In this document: positions 32,663 to 41,600 of the stretch, piece by piece
Layout of the letters: each line of letters begins with the position of its first letter
How positions within the stretch are numbered: position 1 is the stretch's first letter
Notes under the pieces: model-generated
Database searches by the model: none
What the model was told of the DNA's origin: nothing
Seen by the model: only the letters and a program-made list of their open reading frames with translations
Source of the DNA: Streptomyces bauhiniae
GTDB taxonomy: Bacteria; Actinomycetota; Actinomycetes; Streptomycetales; Streptomycetaceae
Direction: 5' to 3'
Length of the DNA stretch: 64,000 nt
NCBI RefSeq assembly: GCF_004784475.1
Contig: NZ_SRRT01000004.1
Span: 620,001-684,000 of the forward strand
Position numbers and translations under genes: made by a program

Positions 32663-33679
32663 ATGTCCAAGGTGTTCCCGTTCGCCGAGATCTCCGCCCG
32701 GCTGCCCGGCCGGCGCCGCTTGCTGTGGGCGTCGGGCGTGGGAGTCGTGGTGCTCGGTCTGCTGCTCTGGTGGCTGGCGCCGCTCGGCGAGAAGCCGCCG
32801 AGCGGGACGATCGTGTTCAGCACCGGCGGCACCCGCGGGGTGTACGAGGAGTACGGCCGCCGCCTGCGCAACGAGCTGGCGAAGGACATGCCGGGTCTGA
32901 CGGTGAAGCTCACCAGCAGCGCCGGTTCACAGGAGAACGTGCAGCGGGTGGCGTCGGGCAAGGCCGACTTCACCATCGCGGCGGCCGACGCGGTACAGAC
33001 GTATGAGCAGGCGCACCCCGCCGAGCACCGGCTGCGCGGGGTGGCCCGGCTCTACGACGACTATGTGCAGCTCATCGTGGCGCCCGGCGCCAAGATCGAC
33101 AGCGTTGCCGACCTGAGGGACAAGCGGGTGGCCACCGGGCTGCCCAACTCCGGGGTGCGGCTGATCGCGAACGGGGTGCTGAAGGCCGCCGGGATCGACC
33201 CGGAGAAGGACATCGTCCCGGTGTCCGCGGGGATCGACACCGGCCCGGACATGCTGGCGGACCACGACATCGACGCGTTCTTCTGGTCCGGTGGCCTGCC
33301 GACCGGTGGGCTGACGGAGCTGGCGGACAAGTCGGGGTTCCGGTTCATACCGATAGAGGGGAAGCTCGTCTCCCGGTTGCACGCCGAGGGGGAGCCGGCG
33401 CGCTACTACCGCGCGACGAACATGCCGGAGTCCGCGTATCCGCTCGTGCAGGGCGGCTCCACGGTGGCCACCATCGCGGTGTCCAACCTGCTGATGACGC
33501 GCTCGGACCTGGACCCGAGGCTCACGGAGTGGATAACCCGCATCGTGATCAAGAGCCGGGACGAGATAGGCAAGCATGTGCACTCCGCGCAGCGCGTGGA
33601 TCTGCGCACCGCCATCTACACCGACCCGCTCCCCCTGCACACCGGCGCCCGGCGTTACTACCGCTCCGTCAAGCCCTGA
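32663..33679 (+). CDS. TAXI-family solute-binding protein
   Basis: 338 residues from ATG 32663. One N-terminal membrane segment (LLWASGVGVVVLGLLLWWLA, about 20-39) anchors a periplasm-type binding domain: TIVFSTGGTRGVYEEYGRRL, LTSSAGSQENVQRVASGKAD, and SAGIDTGPDMLADHDIDAFFW are typical of TAXI (TRAP-associated extracytoplasmic immunogenic) proteins that bind small organic acids. No TRAP membrane subunit gene is adjacent, so the partner is unknown; it may act as a sensor component. The last 22 bp overlap the end of the convergent histidine kinase gene, which suggests functional pairing, as TAXI proteins and sensor kinases are often neighbours in Streptomyces. Confidence 0.88.
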   Translation: MSKVFPFAEISARLPGRRRLLWASGVGVVVLGLLLWWLAPLGEKPPSGTIVFSTGGTRGVYEEYGRRLRNELAKDMPGLTVKLTSSAGSQENVQRVASGKADFTIAAADAVQTYEQAHPAEHRLRGVARLYDDYVQLIVAPGAKIDSVADLRDKRVATGLPNSGVRLIANGVLKAAGIDPEKDIVPVSAGIDTGPDMLADHDIDAFFWSGGLPTGGLTELADKSGFRFIPIEGKLVSRLHAEGEPARYYRATNMPESAYPLVQGGSTVATIAVSNLLMTRSDLDPRLTEWITRIVIKSRDEIGKHVHSAQRVDLRTAIYTDPLPLHTGARRYYRSVKP

Positions 33680-35091
33680 CGGGGGCCGGGGAGGGGGGCC
33701 TGCCGGGGCAGGGTGACGGTGACCCGCAGGCCCTCGGGCTCGTGGTGGCCGTAGGAGATGGAGCAGCCCGTCGCGGCGAGCAGGGCGCGGGTGATGGACA
33801 GGCCCAGCCCTGAGCCCTTGATGTTCTGATGGCGTCCGCTGCGCCAGAACCGGTCGCCCACGCGCTCGAGTTCGTCGTCGGTCAGGCCTGGCCCGGTGTC
33901 GGTGACCTGGACCGTGGTGGTGTCACCGCTCGCGAGGACACCGACCTCGACCGTGCCGTGCTCGGGGGTGAACTTGACCGCGTTGTCGATCACCGCGTCC
34001 AGCGCGCTGGACAGGGAGATCGCGTCGGCCCAGGCGGTCGTGGGCGGGCAGTCGCCGATCAGCCGGACGCCCTTGGCCTCGGCGGTCGGTGTCCAGGCGG
34101 CGACCCGTTCCTCGGTCAGGGCGCCGATGTCGGTCAGCCGGGCCTCGGTCTCGGCGTGCTCGGCCAGCGCCAGGTCGAGCAGGTCGTCCAGCACCTGGGC
34201 CAGCCGTTTGCCCTCGGTGCGCACGGAGGCGATCTCCTCGTTGCCCTCGGGGAGTTCGAGAGAGAGCAGTTCGATCCGCAGCAACAGAGCCGAAAGGGGG
34301 TTGCGCAGTTGATGGGAAGCATCCGCGACAAAGGCGCGCTGCTGTTCCAGCACGTCCTCGACGTTGTCCGCCATCTCGTTGAACGACCGTGCCAGTCGCC
34401 GCAGTTCGGGCGGCCCGCCACCAACCGCGACGCGGGACTTCAGGCGTCCGGTGGCGATGTCGTGGGTGGTGGCGTCCAGGATGCGCACCGGCCTGAGCAC
34501 CCAGCCGGTCAGCCGCAGCGCCGCGCCCACCGCGAGCAGCATCGCCGCGATCTCCCCGGCCGCGATCAGCGCCCAGCCGCGCAGGACCCGCCACCGCATC
34601 TGCTCGGTGGGCGAGTCGGTGACGACGACCGCGACCACGTCTCCGTCCCGGATCACCGGCGAGGCGACCACGAGCCGGGACCGCTGCCAGGGCCACACCT
34701 GGCCGGGGTCGTGGCTGCGGCGGCTGAGCAGCGCCTCCTCGAAGGCCGCCCGGACCGCCCCCTCCTGCGGTACGAACCAGTCGCCGGGTGCGTTGACCAT
34801 GGCGGAGCGGTCGCTGTAGAAGACGCCGGCACGGATGTCGTAGACGTCGTGGTAGCTCTCCAGCTCGCGGTGGAGGGTCTGGAGGCGCTCGTCGGGGGCG
34901 GTGGAGCGGCTGCCGCTGGGGGTGTCGGTGACGAACTGGGCGAGCGCGGCGAAGCGCGCGGTGTCGTCTATCCGGTCCACGATGACGCGCTGCTGCTCGG
35001 CCGCGGCCACGCTGACGGCGAGCGGTACGCCGAGCGCGAGGAGCACGGCCGCCATCAGCACGATGAGCAGCGGCAGGAGCCGAGTGCGCAC
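33658..35091 (-). CDS. Sensor histidine kinase
   Basis: 477 residues from GTG 35091. TM1 about 5-30, an extracytoplasmic sensor region (about 31-165), TM2 about 172-195, HAMP (RPVRILDATTHDIATG), the phospho-acceptor helix FVADASHQLRNPLSALL with His260, and a catalytic ATPase domain with N box DNAVKFTPEHG, G1 DTGPGL and G2 GSGLGLS. It follows the response regulator gene by 9 bp, so the two form one unit. The signal may come through the convergent TAXI protein, whose 3' end it overlaps by 22 bp, an inference from position. Confidence 0.95.
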   Translation of the reverse strand: MRTRLLPLLIVLMAAVLLALGVPLAVSVAAAEQQRVIVDRIDDTARFAALAQFVTDTPSGSRSTAPDERLQTLHRELESYHDVYDIRAGVFYSDRSAMVNAPGDWFVPQEGAVRAAFEEALLSRRSHDPGQVWPWQRSRLVVASPVIRDGDVVAVVVTDSPTEQMRWRVLRGWALIAAGEIAAMLLAVGAALRLTGWVLRPVRILDATTHDIATGRLKSRVAVGGGPPELRRLARSFNEMADNVEDVLEQQRAFVADASHQLRNPLSALLLRIELLSLELPEGNEEIASVRTEGKRLAQVLDDLLDLALAEHAETEARLTDIGALTEERVAAWTPTAEAKGVRLIGDCPPTTAWADAISLSSALDAVIDNAVKFTPEHGTVEVGVLASGDTTTVQVTDTGPGLTDDELERVGDRFWRSGRHQNIKGSGLGLSITRALLAATGCSISYGHHEPEGLRVTVTLPRQAPLPGPRQGLTER

Positions 35092-35100
35092 CCGGCCCCG

Positions 35101-35790
35101 CTATCCGGCCGGGGCGACGAGCCGGTAGCCGACCCCGCGCACGGTCTCGATCAGCGCGGGCATGCGCAGCTTGGCGCGCAGCGACGCCACATGCACCTCC
35201 AGCGTGCGCCCGGTCCCTTCCCAACTGGTGCGCCACACCTCGCTGATGATCTGCTCCCGCCGGAAGACCACACCGGGCCGCTGGGCGAGCAGCGCGAGCA
35301 GGTCGAACTCCTTGCGGGTCAGCGCGACGGTGGCCCCGGCCACGCTGACCTGCCGGGTGGGCAGTTCGATACGGACCGTGCCGAGCAGCAGGGCGGCGCT
35401 GTCGTCGCCGGTCACAGCGTCCTCGGGGACGGTACGGCGGCTCACCGCGTGGATGCGGGCGAGGAGTTCGCCGGTGTCGTACGGCTTCACCACGTAGTCG
35501 TCGGCGCCCAGGTTGAGCCCGTGGATGCGGGAGCGGATGTCGGAGCGGGCCGTGACCATGATGACCGGGGTGCCGGTGCGCTTGCGGATCTTGCCGCAGA
35601 CCTCGTAGCCGTCCTGGTCGGGCAGGCCGAGATCGAGCAGGATCACGCCGAAGCCGGGACCCTCGGGGACGAGCGCCTGGAGCGCCTCCTCGCCGCTGCG
35701 GGCGTGGGTGACGTCGAAGCCGTGCCGGGCGAGGACCGCGGAGAGGGCCGCGGCGACGTGGTTGTCGTCCTCGACGAGCAGCAGTCTCAT
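35101..35790 (-). CDS. OmpR-family response regulator
   Basis: 229 residues from ATG 35790; the longer frame upstream has no support. Receiver domain with Asp8/Asp9, phospho-acceptor Asp53 (LLDLGLP) and Lys102 (VVKPYD). A C-terminal winged helix of OmpR type follows (LTRKEFDLLALLAQRPGVVF, TLEVHVASLRAKL, IETVRGVGYRL). Partner of the kinase gene just downstream. Divergent from gluABCD across about 290 bp that carry an inverted repeat, so glutamate uptake genes are candidate targets. Confidence 0.95.
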   Translation of the reverse strand: MRLLLVEDDNHVAAALSAVLARHGFDVTHARSGEEALQALVPEGPGFGVILLDLGLPDQDGYEVCGKIRKRTGTPVIMVTARSDIRSRIHGLNLGADDYVVKPYDTGELLARIHAVSRRTVPEDAVTGDDSAALLLGTVRIELPTRQVSVAGATVALTRKEFDLLALLAQRPGVVFRREQIISEVWRTSWEGTGRTLEVHVASLRAKLRMPALIETVRGVGYRLVAPAG

Positions 35791-35973
35791 ACCGGCCCCC
35801 TTCGGTTCAGCGTTCGTACGGTCTGGGTTCTTCTCGGGCGCGTACCGATGGTGCGCGCGTGTGCACCATGCAGTGACGCCGATGAAGGACGACGCCGTCA
35901 AGAGCGTTCCGGTTGCCCAAGCCTTCCGTTATCCGGCCGATACGCGCACAGAACGCAAGTGCTACGACACGTG

Positions 35974-35989
35974 TCCGATTGCTATCGGA
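35974..35989. promoter_or_regulatory. Inverted repeat upstream of gluA
   Basis: TCCGAT-TGCT-ATCGGA, perfect 6-bp arms, about 95 bp before gluA and 185 bp before the response regulator gene. Candidate operator; the regulator is unknown. Confidence 0.4.
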
Positions 35990-36082
35990 TCGTGATGCTC
36001 AGATTCACCTCAGATGTGGTGACGCCGACGCGGGGTCGTCACTACTGTCCACCGAAACCGAGGAGGACGGAGCCCGAGAGCG

Positions 36083-36859
36083 ATGACCGAAGTAGCGGTG
36101 GCCAAGGAAGACGTGGCCGCGTCCGACGACCTGGTCGTCCTGAAGAGCGTCAACAAGCACTTCGGCGCGTTGCATGTGCTCCAGGAGATCGACCTGACGA
36201 TCGGCCGCGGCGAGGTCGTCGTGGTCATCGGGCCGTCCGGGTCCGGCAAGTCGACCCTGTGCCGCACCATCAACCGTCTGGAGACGATCGACTCCGGCAG
36301 CATCACCATCGACGGCAAGCCGCTGCCCCAGGAGGGCAAGGCGCTGGCCCGGCTGCGGGCGGACGTCGGGATGGTGTTCCAGTCCTTCAACCTCTTCGCG
36401 CACAAGACCGTGCTCGAGAACGTGATGCTGGGCCAGCTCAAGGTCCGCAAGACGGACAAGAAGAAGGCCGAGGAGCAGGCGCGCGCCCTGCTCGACCGGG
36501 TCGGCGTCGGCAGCCAGGCCGACAAGTACCCGGCGCAGTTGTCCGGCGGCCAGCAGCAGCGCGTGGCCATCGCGCGGGCGCTGGCGATGGGCCCGAAGGT
36601 GATGCTCTTCGACGAGCCCACGTCGGCCCTCGACCCCGAGATGATCAACGAAGTCCTCGAGGTCATGCAGCAGTTGGCCCGCGAGGGCATGACGATGGTC
36701 GTCGTCACCCACGAGATGGGCTTCGCCCGCTCGGCCGCCAACCGCGTGGTCTTCATGGCGGACGGCCGGATCATCGAACAGGCCGCCCCCGAGCAGTTCT
36801 TCAGCAATCCGCGCAGCGACCGGGCCAAGGACTTCCTGTCCAAGATCCTGCACCACTGA
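36083..36859 (+). CDS. gluA: Amino-acid (glutamate-type) ABC transporter ATPase
   Basis: 258 residues from ATG 36083. Walker A GPSGSGKST (50-58), Q-loop FQSFNLF, signature LSGGQQQR (153-160), Walker B VMLFDEPTSALD (Asp177/Glu178) and H-loop THEMGFA. It belongs to the polar amino acid (GlnQ/HisP) class, with a 20-residue N-terminal extension. The order ATPase, binding protein, permease, permease equals gluABCD of Corynebacterium and Streptomyces, which takes up glutamate. Confidence 0.94.
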   Translation: MTEVAVAKEDVAASDDLVVLKSVNKHFGALHVLQEIDLTIGRGEVVVVIGPSGSGKSTLCRTINRLETIDSGSITIDGKPLPQEGKALARLRADVGMVFQSFNLFAHKTVLENVMLGQLKVRKTDKKKAEEQARALLDRVGVGSQADKYPAQLSGGQQQRVAIARALAMGPKVMLFDEPTSALDPEMINEVLEVMQQLAREGMTMVVVTHEMGFARSAANRVVFMADGRIIEQAAPEQFFSNPRSDRAKDFLSKILHH

Positions 36860-36894
36860 GCCCGGGGCCGGGCTCCCGCGCCGACCGTGCCGCC

Positions 36895-36922
36895 CCGGCC
36901 GTCCGGATCTCCGGGCGGCCCG
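36895..36922 (+). terminator. Hairpin between gluA and gluB
   Basis: Imperfect stem CCGGCCGTCCGG-ATCT-CCGGGCGGCCCGG, preceded by a smaller stem at the gluA stop (GAGCCC/GGGCTC, 36858-36875). It may stabilise or attenuate the message so that binding protein and ATPase are made in different amounts. Confidence 0.45.
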
Positions 36923-37002
36923 GCGCCGTCCGCGCGGCGGCCCGCGTCCTCGCGCTCTTTCTCACGTTCGCTCCGTCACGCATCACGCAAAGGATGTCCA
37001 CC

Positions 37003-37833
37003 ATGAAGCTCCGCAAGGTCACCGCCGCCTCCGCCGTGGTGCTCGCCCTCGCCGTGTCCGTCACCGCCTGCGGCGGTGACAAGAAGGACGACGCCTCGGG
37101 CGGCAAGAAGATCAAGATCGGCATCAAGTTCGACCAGCCGGGTCTCGGTCTGCAGGAGCCGGACGGCTCCTACTCCGGCTTCGACGTGGACGTCGCCACC
37201 TACGTCGCCAAGAAGCTCGGCTACCAGCCGAACCAGATCGAGTGGGTCCAGACCAAGAGCGCCGACCGCGAGAACGCCCTCCAGCGCGGCGACGTCAAGT
37301 TCATCGCGGCCACCTACTCCATCACCGACGAGCGCAAGCAGAAGGTGGACTTCGCCGGCCCGTACCTGCTGGCCCACCAGGACCTGCTGGTGAAGAAGGG
37401 CTCGGACATCACCAAGGGCACGGACCTCAACAGCAAGAAGCTGTGTTCCGTGACCGGTTCCACCTCGGCGCAGAACGTCCAGAAGACGATCGCCCCGAAG
37501 GCCAACCTGCGTCCCCTGTCCGGCTACTCCGAGTGCGTCGCCGGTCTCCAGAGCGGCGCCGTGGACGCGCTGACCACGGACGACTCGATCCTCGCGGGCT
37601 TCGCCGCGCAGGACAAGTACAAGGGCCAGTTCCAGCTCGCGGGTCTGAAGCTCAGCAACGAGAACTACGGCATCGGCGTCAAGAAGGGCGACTCCGCGAC
37701 CGTCGACAAGATCAACAGGGCGCTGGAGCAGATGGTCTCCGACAAGTCGTGGGACAAGGCCGTCGAGAAGAACTTCGGCCCGGCCCACTACAAGAACGAG
37801 CCCGCCCCGAAGATCGGCGACATCGTCAAGTAG
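37003..37833 (+). CDS. gluB: Glutamate-binding lipoprotein
   Basis: 276 residues from ATG 37003, chosen over the ATG at 36994 because AAAGGA lies 8 nt before it. Lipoprotein signal with VTAC lipobox (Cys about 23). The mature part is a type II periplasmic-binding fold of family 3 (GSYSGFDVDVATYVAKKLGY, FIAATYSITDERKQKVDFAGPYL, VDALTTDDSIL). It captures the amino acid outside the membrane and hands it to GluC/GluD. Confidence 0.94.
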   Translation: MKLRKVTAASAVVLALAVSVTACGGDKKDDASGGKKIKIGIKFDQPGLGLQEPDGSYSGFDVDVATYVAKKLGYQPNQIEWVQTKSADRENALQRGDVKFIAATYSITDERKQKVDFAGPYLLAHQDLLVKKGSDITKGTDLNSKKLCSVTGSTSAQNVQKTIAPKANLRPLSGYSECVAGLQSGAVDALTTDDSILAGFAAQDKYKGQFQLAGLKLSNENYGIGVKKGDSATVDKINRALEQMVSDKSWDKAVEKNFGPAHYKNEPAPKIGDIVK

Positions 37834-37963
37834 TCCCGGCTCCACGACGCGAGGACCTGGCGGGCTCCGCACGGTCCACGGCCCGCGCCGCCGTCCACCG
37901 CTTCCCGGACGGCGGCGCGCCCCGACCACCCCGTAGGCCACACACCCGGAAGCGCGGGAGAAC

Positions 37964-38629
37964 GTGTTCGACTTTCTTGAAGGCTACGACGTCCTGGGGG
38001 CGTTCTGGACGACGGTGCAGCTCACCGTCTTCTCCGGCGTCGGCTCCCTCGTCTGGGGCATCCTGCTGGCCGGCATGCGGGTCAGTCCTGTCCCGCTGAT
38101 GCGCGGGTTCGGCACCGCCTACGTCAACATCGTGCGGAACATCCCGCTGACGATCATCATCCTGTTCACCTCGCTCGGCCTCGCCGACATCTTCGGCGTC
38201 ACCATGGGCGCCGAGGACTTCAAGATCCAGGGCTTCCGACTGGCGGTGCTCGGGCTGATCGCCTACACGGCGGCGTTCGTGTGCGAGGCGATCCGCTCCG
38301 GCATCAACACGGTGCCGCTCGGGCAGGCCGAGGCGGCCCGCGCCATCGGGCTGAGCTTCTCGCAGACGCTGCGGCTGATCGTGCTGCCGCAGGCGTTCCG
38401 CGCGGTCATCGGCCCACTGGCCAACGTCCTGATCGCCCTGACCAAGAACACCACGGTGGCGGCCGCCATCGGCGTGGCCGAAGCCGCCACCCTGATGAAG
38501 TCGATGATCGAGAACGAGGCCCAGACCCTCGCCATCGGCACCGTCTTCGCCCTCGGCTTCGTGGTACTGACCCTGCCGACCGGCCTCTTCCTGGGCTGGC
38601 TCGGCAAGCGACTGGCGGTGAAGCGATGA
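37964..38629 (+). CDS. gluC: Glutamate ABC transporter permease 1
   Basis: 221 residues from GTG 37964 (GGGAGA ahead). HisM/GlnP-type permease with about five membrane segments and the EAA loop (EAARAIGLSFSQTLRLIVLPQAF) that contacts the ATPase. Its stop overlaps the gluD start by 4 bp (ATGA), implying translational coupling. Confidence 0.94.
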   Translation: MFDFLEGYDVLGAFWTTVQLTVFSGVGSLVWGILLAGMRVSPVPLMRGFGTAYVNIVRNIPLTIIILFTSLGLADIFGVTMGAEDFKIQGFRLAVLGLIAYTAAFVCEAIRSGINTVPLGQAEAARAIGLSFSQTLRLIVLPQAFRAVIGPLANVLIALTKNTTVAAAIGVAEAATLMKSMIENEAQTLAIGTVFALGFVVLTLPTGLFLGWLGKRLAVKR

Positions 38630-39516
38630 GTTCCGTCCTCTACGACACGCCCGGCCCCCGCGCCCGGACGCGCAATGTCGTCCTCTCGGTCGTCTTCTTC
38701 GCCCTGCTCGGCCTGGTGCTGTGGTGGGCCGTGATGAAGCTGGACGACAAGGGCCAGTTGGCATGGGCGCTGTGGAAACCCTTCACCACCGGCGAGGCGT
38801 GGACCACCTATCTGCTGCCCGGCCTCGGCAACACCCTGAAGGCCGCCGCGCTGTCCATGGTGATCGCGCTGCCCCTGGGCGCGATATTCGGCATAGCCCG
38901 GATGTCCGACCACCGCTGGGTGCGCGTACCGGCGAGCGTGGTCGTGGAGTTCTTCCGCGCCATCCCGGTACTGCTGCTGATGCTGTTCGCCGCTGAGTTC
39001 TACGTCCGCTCCACCGACATCCCCAGCGACTCCCGGCCGCTGTACGCCGTCATCACCGGCCTGGTGCTGTACAACGCCTCGGTGCTCGCCGAGGTCGTCC
39101 GGGCGGGCATCCTCTCGCTGCCGAAGGGGCAGACGGAGGCCGCGTACGCCATCGGCCTGCGCAAGGGCCAGACGATGGCGGGCATCCTGCTGCCGCAGGC
39201 CGTCACCGCGATGCTCCCGGCCATCGTCAGCCAGCTCGTGGTGATCGTGAAGGACACGGCGCTCGGCGGTGTGATGCTCCAGTTCACCGACCTGCTCAAC
39301 GCCCGCAGCACCCTGGCGGCCAACTACGCCAACGTCATCCAGAGCTTCGCCGTGGTGGCGGTCCTCTACATCGTGCTGAACTTCCTGCTCACCTCCTTCG
39401 CCTCCTGGCTGGAGGGCCGGCTGCGCCGCAGCACGCGCGGCACCGGCGCGGTGCTCGGGGCCGGCACGGTCGATGACCTCAACGCGGGCGACGCCGGCGG
39501 TGCGGTGTCCGTCTGA
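38626..39516 (+). CDS. gluD: Glutamate ABC transporter permease 2
   Basis: 296 residues from ATG 38626. Second HisM-type permease with a longer N-terminal part containing an extra membrane segment (VVLSVVFFALLGLVLWWAV) and a 60-residue soluble loop (about 38-75). EAA loop EAAYAIGLRKGQTMAGILLPQAV. C-terminal tail is Gly/Ala-rich. Pairs with GluC to form the channel. Confidence 0.94.
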   Translation: MSSVLYDTPGPRARTRNVVLSVVFFALLGLVLWWAVMKLDDKGQLAWALWKPFTTGEAWTTYLLPGLGNTLKAAALSMVIALPLGAIFGIARMSDHRWVRVPASVVVEFFRAIPVLLLMLFAAEFYVRSTDIPSDSRPLYAVITGLVLYNASVLAEVVRAGILSLPKGQTEAAYAIGLRKGQTMAGILLPQAVTAMLPAIVSQLVVIVKDTALGGVMLQFTDLLNARSTLAANYANVIQSFAVVAVLYIVLNFLLTSFASWLEGRLRRSTRGTGAVLGAGTVDDLNAGDAGGAVSV

Positions 39517-39537
39517 CACCTGCTCAGAAGAGCCCCT

Positions 39538-39577
39538 GGGGGGCCGGGTCGGCGTGCGTGCGCCGTTCCGGCCCCCC
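39538..39577 (+). terminator. Terminator of gluABCD
   Basis: GGGGGGCCGG (39538-39547) pairs with CCGGCCCCCC (39568-39577); inside it GGCG/CGCC forms a second stem. It lies 21 bp past the gluD stop. Confidence 0.8.
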
Positions 39578-39729
39578 ATTGCGGTCCGGGGCTCCGTGCC
39601 CGATCCTGGTGGGGTGATCGCCACGGGCCCCGGTCACTTGACGCATACTCTGCCAATGGGTTGCATACGTTCTGTGATCGTGCACCCCGCTTCACCTTCC
39701 TGTTCCCGCGTGTTCGTCGAGGCATCGTC

Positions 39730-41370
39730 ATGGGCAGGGGGCGCCACACCGTGGACCCGGTGATCATCGTCGGAGCGGGGCCTGTCGGGCTCACGCTCGC
39801 CCTGGCGCTGGCCCGTCAGGAGGTGCCGTCCGTCGTGCTCGACGAGACCGGCGGCAAGGACGAGCCCCGGCCGGCGCGCACCGTCGTCCTGCGCGAGGAC
39901 ACCGCCGCACTGCTGGAGCGGCTGACCTCGGTACGGGCCGATGACCTGGGGCTGCGCTGGACCGGCTGGCGGTCGCAGCGGCGCCGGCAGGTGGTGGGCG
40001 AGATCGCCTTCGCGGCCGGGGACCCCGCGCCGCTCCACGTCGAGCAGCACATCCTCACCGCCGCCCTGCGCGCGGCCGCCGATGCCGAACCGCTGGTCGA
40101 GGTCGCCCTGGACAGCCGTCTCGACTCCCTCGAACAGGAACGCTCCGGTGTCACCGCGCACACCCGCGGCCCGCGGGGCACCTGGTGGCGGGGCAGTCAT
40201 CTGGTCGGCTGCGACGGCCCCCGCTCCACCGTCCGCAAGCTGATGGACATCCGCTTCCCCGGCCGGACGGCGGTGGAGCGGCACGCGGTCGCCACCCTGC
40301 GCGTCGAACTCCCGTGGGAAGGCAGCGCGTTGCTGCACCGGATGCCGCCGTGGCGGTCGTCCGGCCACCCTTCCACAGAGGTGAGCGCCCGGCCGCTGCC
40401 GGACAGCACCTGGCGCCTGGACTGGCTGCTGCCGGCCGGCAAGGACCTGATCACGCCCGAATTCCTGGTCAGCAACGTCCGCAAGACCCTCGCCGGCTGG
40501 ACCGGCGGCGCGGTTCCGGCCTACGACCTCCTGGACACCGGTGTGCACGCCGTCCACCACCGGCTGGCCCGCCGCTGGCGCTCCGGCCGGGTGTTCCTCG
40601 CCGGGGACGCCGCCCACCTGTTGGGCGCGCTCGGCACGCAGGGCCTCGACGAGGGGCTGCGGGACGCCGACAACCTCGCCTGGAAGCTGGCCGTCGCCTG
40701 GCACCACGGCGCGCACGAGACGCTGCTCGACAGCTACCAGGCCGAGCGGCGCGCGGTGGTCGCCACCCGGCTGCGCGCCGCCGACCAACTGCTCCCGGTG
40801 CTGCGCGGCACCGGCGGACTGCGCGGCTACATGCCCGGCGCGTCCCGCAACCACGACACCCTGGTGACGGACGGTCACCTGGGGCGCGGTGCGCTCGGCG
40901 AACCGGGGGCGTACGCCACCTCGCCGCTCGCGCCCCGCTACCTGGAGGGCGAGATCCCGGTCGACACCGAGCCGGGCGCCCCCGTCGCCGATGTACGGGT
41001 CACCGCGGAGGACGGCTCCTTCGTGCGGCTGCGCGACCGGCTGGGCCGGGGGGCGCTGCTCGTCGTCCTGATCGCGCCGGGTACGGGGGTGTGGGACCGC
41101 AAGCACTGGATGTCCGCCGGGGTCATGCCCCGGCTGGCGGCCGCGGTGACCGCGCTGCCGCACCGGGCGGAGCTGCTGGTCGCGGAGAGCTATCCGGGAG
41201 CCCCGGCGCACAGCGTGCTCCTGATCCGTCCGGACGGCCATCTGGTGACCGCGCTCAGCGGGGTACGGCCCGCCGATCTGTACGCGGCGGCGGAGGCCGC
41301 GCTCGGCGGCGCGGCACCGCTGGAGGACGCCCTGAAGGAAGAGGCGGAGGCCGGTTCGGGGGCGCGCTGA
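39730..41370 (+). CDS. FAD-dependent class A monooxygenase
   Basis: 546 residues from ATG 39730 (GAGG 8 nt ahead). PheA/MhpA-type aromatic hydroxylase: dinucleotide fold VIIVGAGPVGLTLALALA (11-28), VGCDGPRSTVR (DG motif), and GRVFLAGDAAHLLGALGTQGLDEGLRDADNLAWKLA (second FAD motif, quoted in part: FLAGDAAHLLGALGTQG). The C-terminal about 130 residues form the thioredoxin-like domain usual in this class. Substrate unknown, probably a phenolic compound or polyketide-like aromatic. It stands alone, with a terminator upstream and the sulfur unit downstream. Confidence 0.88.
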   Translation: MGRGRHTVDPVIIVGAGPVGLTLALALARQEVPSVVLDETGGKDEPRPARTVVLREDTAALLERLTSVRADDLGLRWTGWRSQRRRQVVGEIAFAAGDPAPLHVEQHILTAALRAAADAEPLVEVALDSRLDSLEQERSGVTAHTRGPRGTWWRGSHLVGCDGPRSTVRKLMDIRFPGRTAVERHAVATLRVELPWEGSALLHRMPPWRSSGHPSTEVSARPLPDSTWRLDWLLPAGKDLITPEFLVSNVRKTLAGWTGGAVPAYDLLDTGVHAVHHRLARRWRSGRVFLAGDAAHLLGALGTQGLDEGLRDADNLAWKLAVAWHHGAHETLLDSYQAERRAVVATRLRAADQLLPVLRGTGGLRGYMPGASRNHDTLVTDGHLGRGALGEPGAYATSPLAPRYLEGEIPVDTEPGAPVADVRVTAEDGSFVRLRDRLGRGALLVVLIAPGTGVWDRKHWMSAGVMPRLAAAVTALPHRAELLVAESYPGAPAHSVLLIRPDGHLVTALSGVRPADLYAAAEAALGGAAPLEDALKEEAEAGSGAR

Positions 41371-41485
41371 CCTCGGGCGCGCCCCTGACTGTCCACATGA
41401 TGACGACCGATTGACCGGAGTGCGGCGGCATGCTGTACTCCGGATCGTGACCGACACCCGTGTACGCCTGTGGCGGAGGGTCCAT

Positions 41486-41533
41486 ATGGACCTGCTCCGC
41501 TACGCGGGCTGCGTGTGTCGCCCGTCCTGCTGA
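41486..41533 (+). CDS. Cysteine-rich leader peptide (attenuator)
   Basis: 15 codons: MDLLRYAGCVCRPSC, then TGA. GGAGG (41475-41479) sits 6 nt before the ATG, an excellent ribosome-binding site for so short a frame. Three of the last seven residues are Cys, and the frame lies directly upstream of cysteine dioxygenase, followed by a GC-rich hairpin. This is the layout of Cys-sensing leader cistrons described in Actinobacteria: ribosome stalling at Cys codons when Cys-tRNA is scarce would alter folding downstream. For a cysteine-degrading operon the expected outcome is expression only when cysteine is plentiful. The direction of control is an inference. Confidence 0.7.
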   Translation: MDLLRYAGCVCRPSC

Positions 41534-41551
41534 ATTCGCATCCCCCTTCTC

Positions 41552-41571
41552 CGGGCGCCGCCGCGCGCCCG
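41552..41571 (+). promoter_or_regulatory. Hairpin between leader peptide and cysteine dioxygenase
   Basis: CGGGCGC (41552-41558) pairs with GCGCCCG (41565-41571), 6-nt loop, 19 nt after the leader stop and 30 nt before the GTG start of the next gene. It could act as attenuator or block ribosome access. Confidence 0.5.
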
Positions 41572-41600
41572 TTCGGCGAACCCTCTTCAGGACGGTGCAC

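Noticed and set aside
41389..41397. Third DnaA box (CTGTCCACA)
   Set aside because: One mismatch and isolated; kept out of the feature list.
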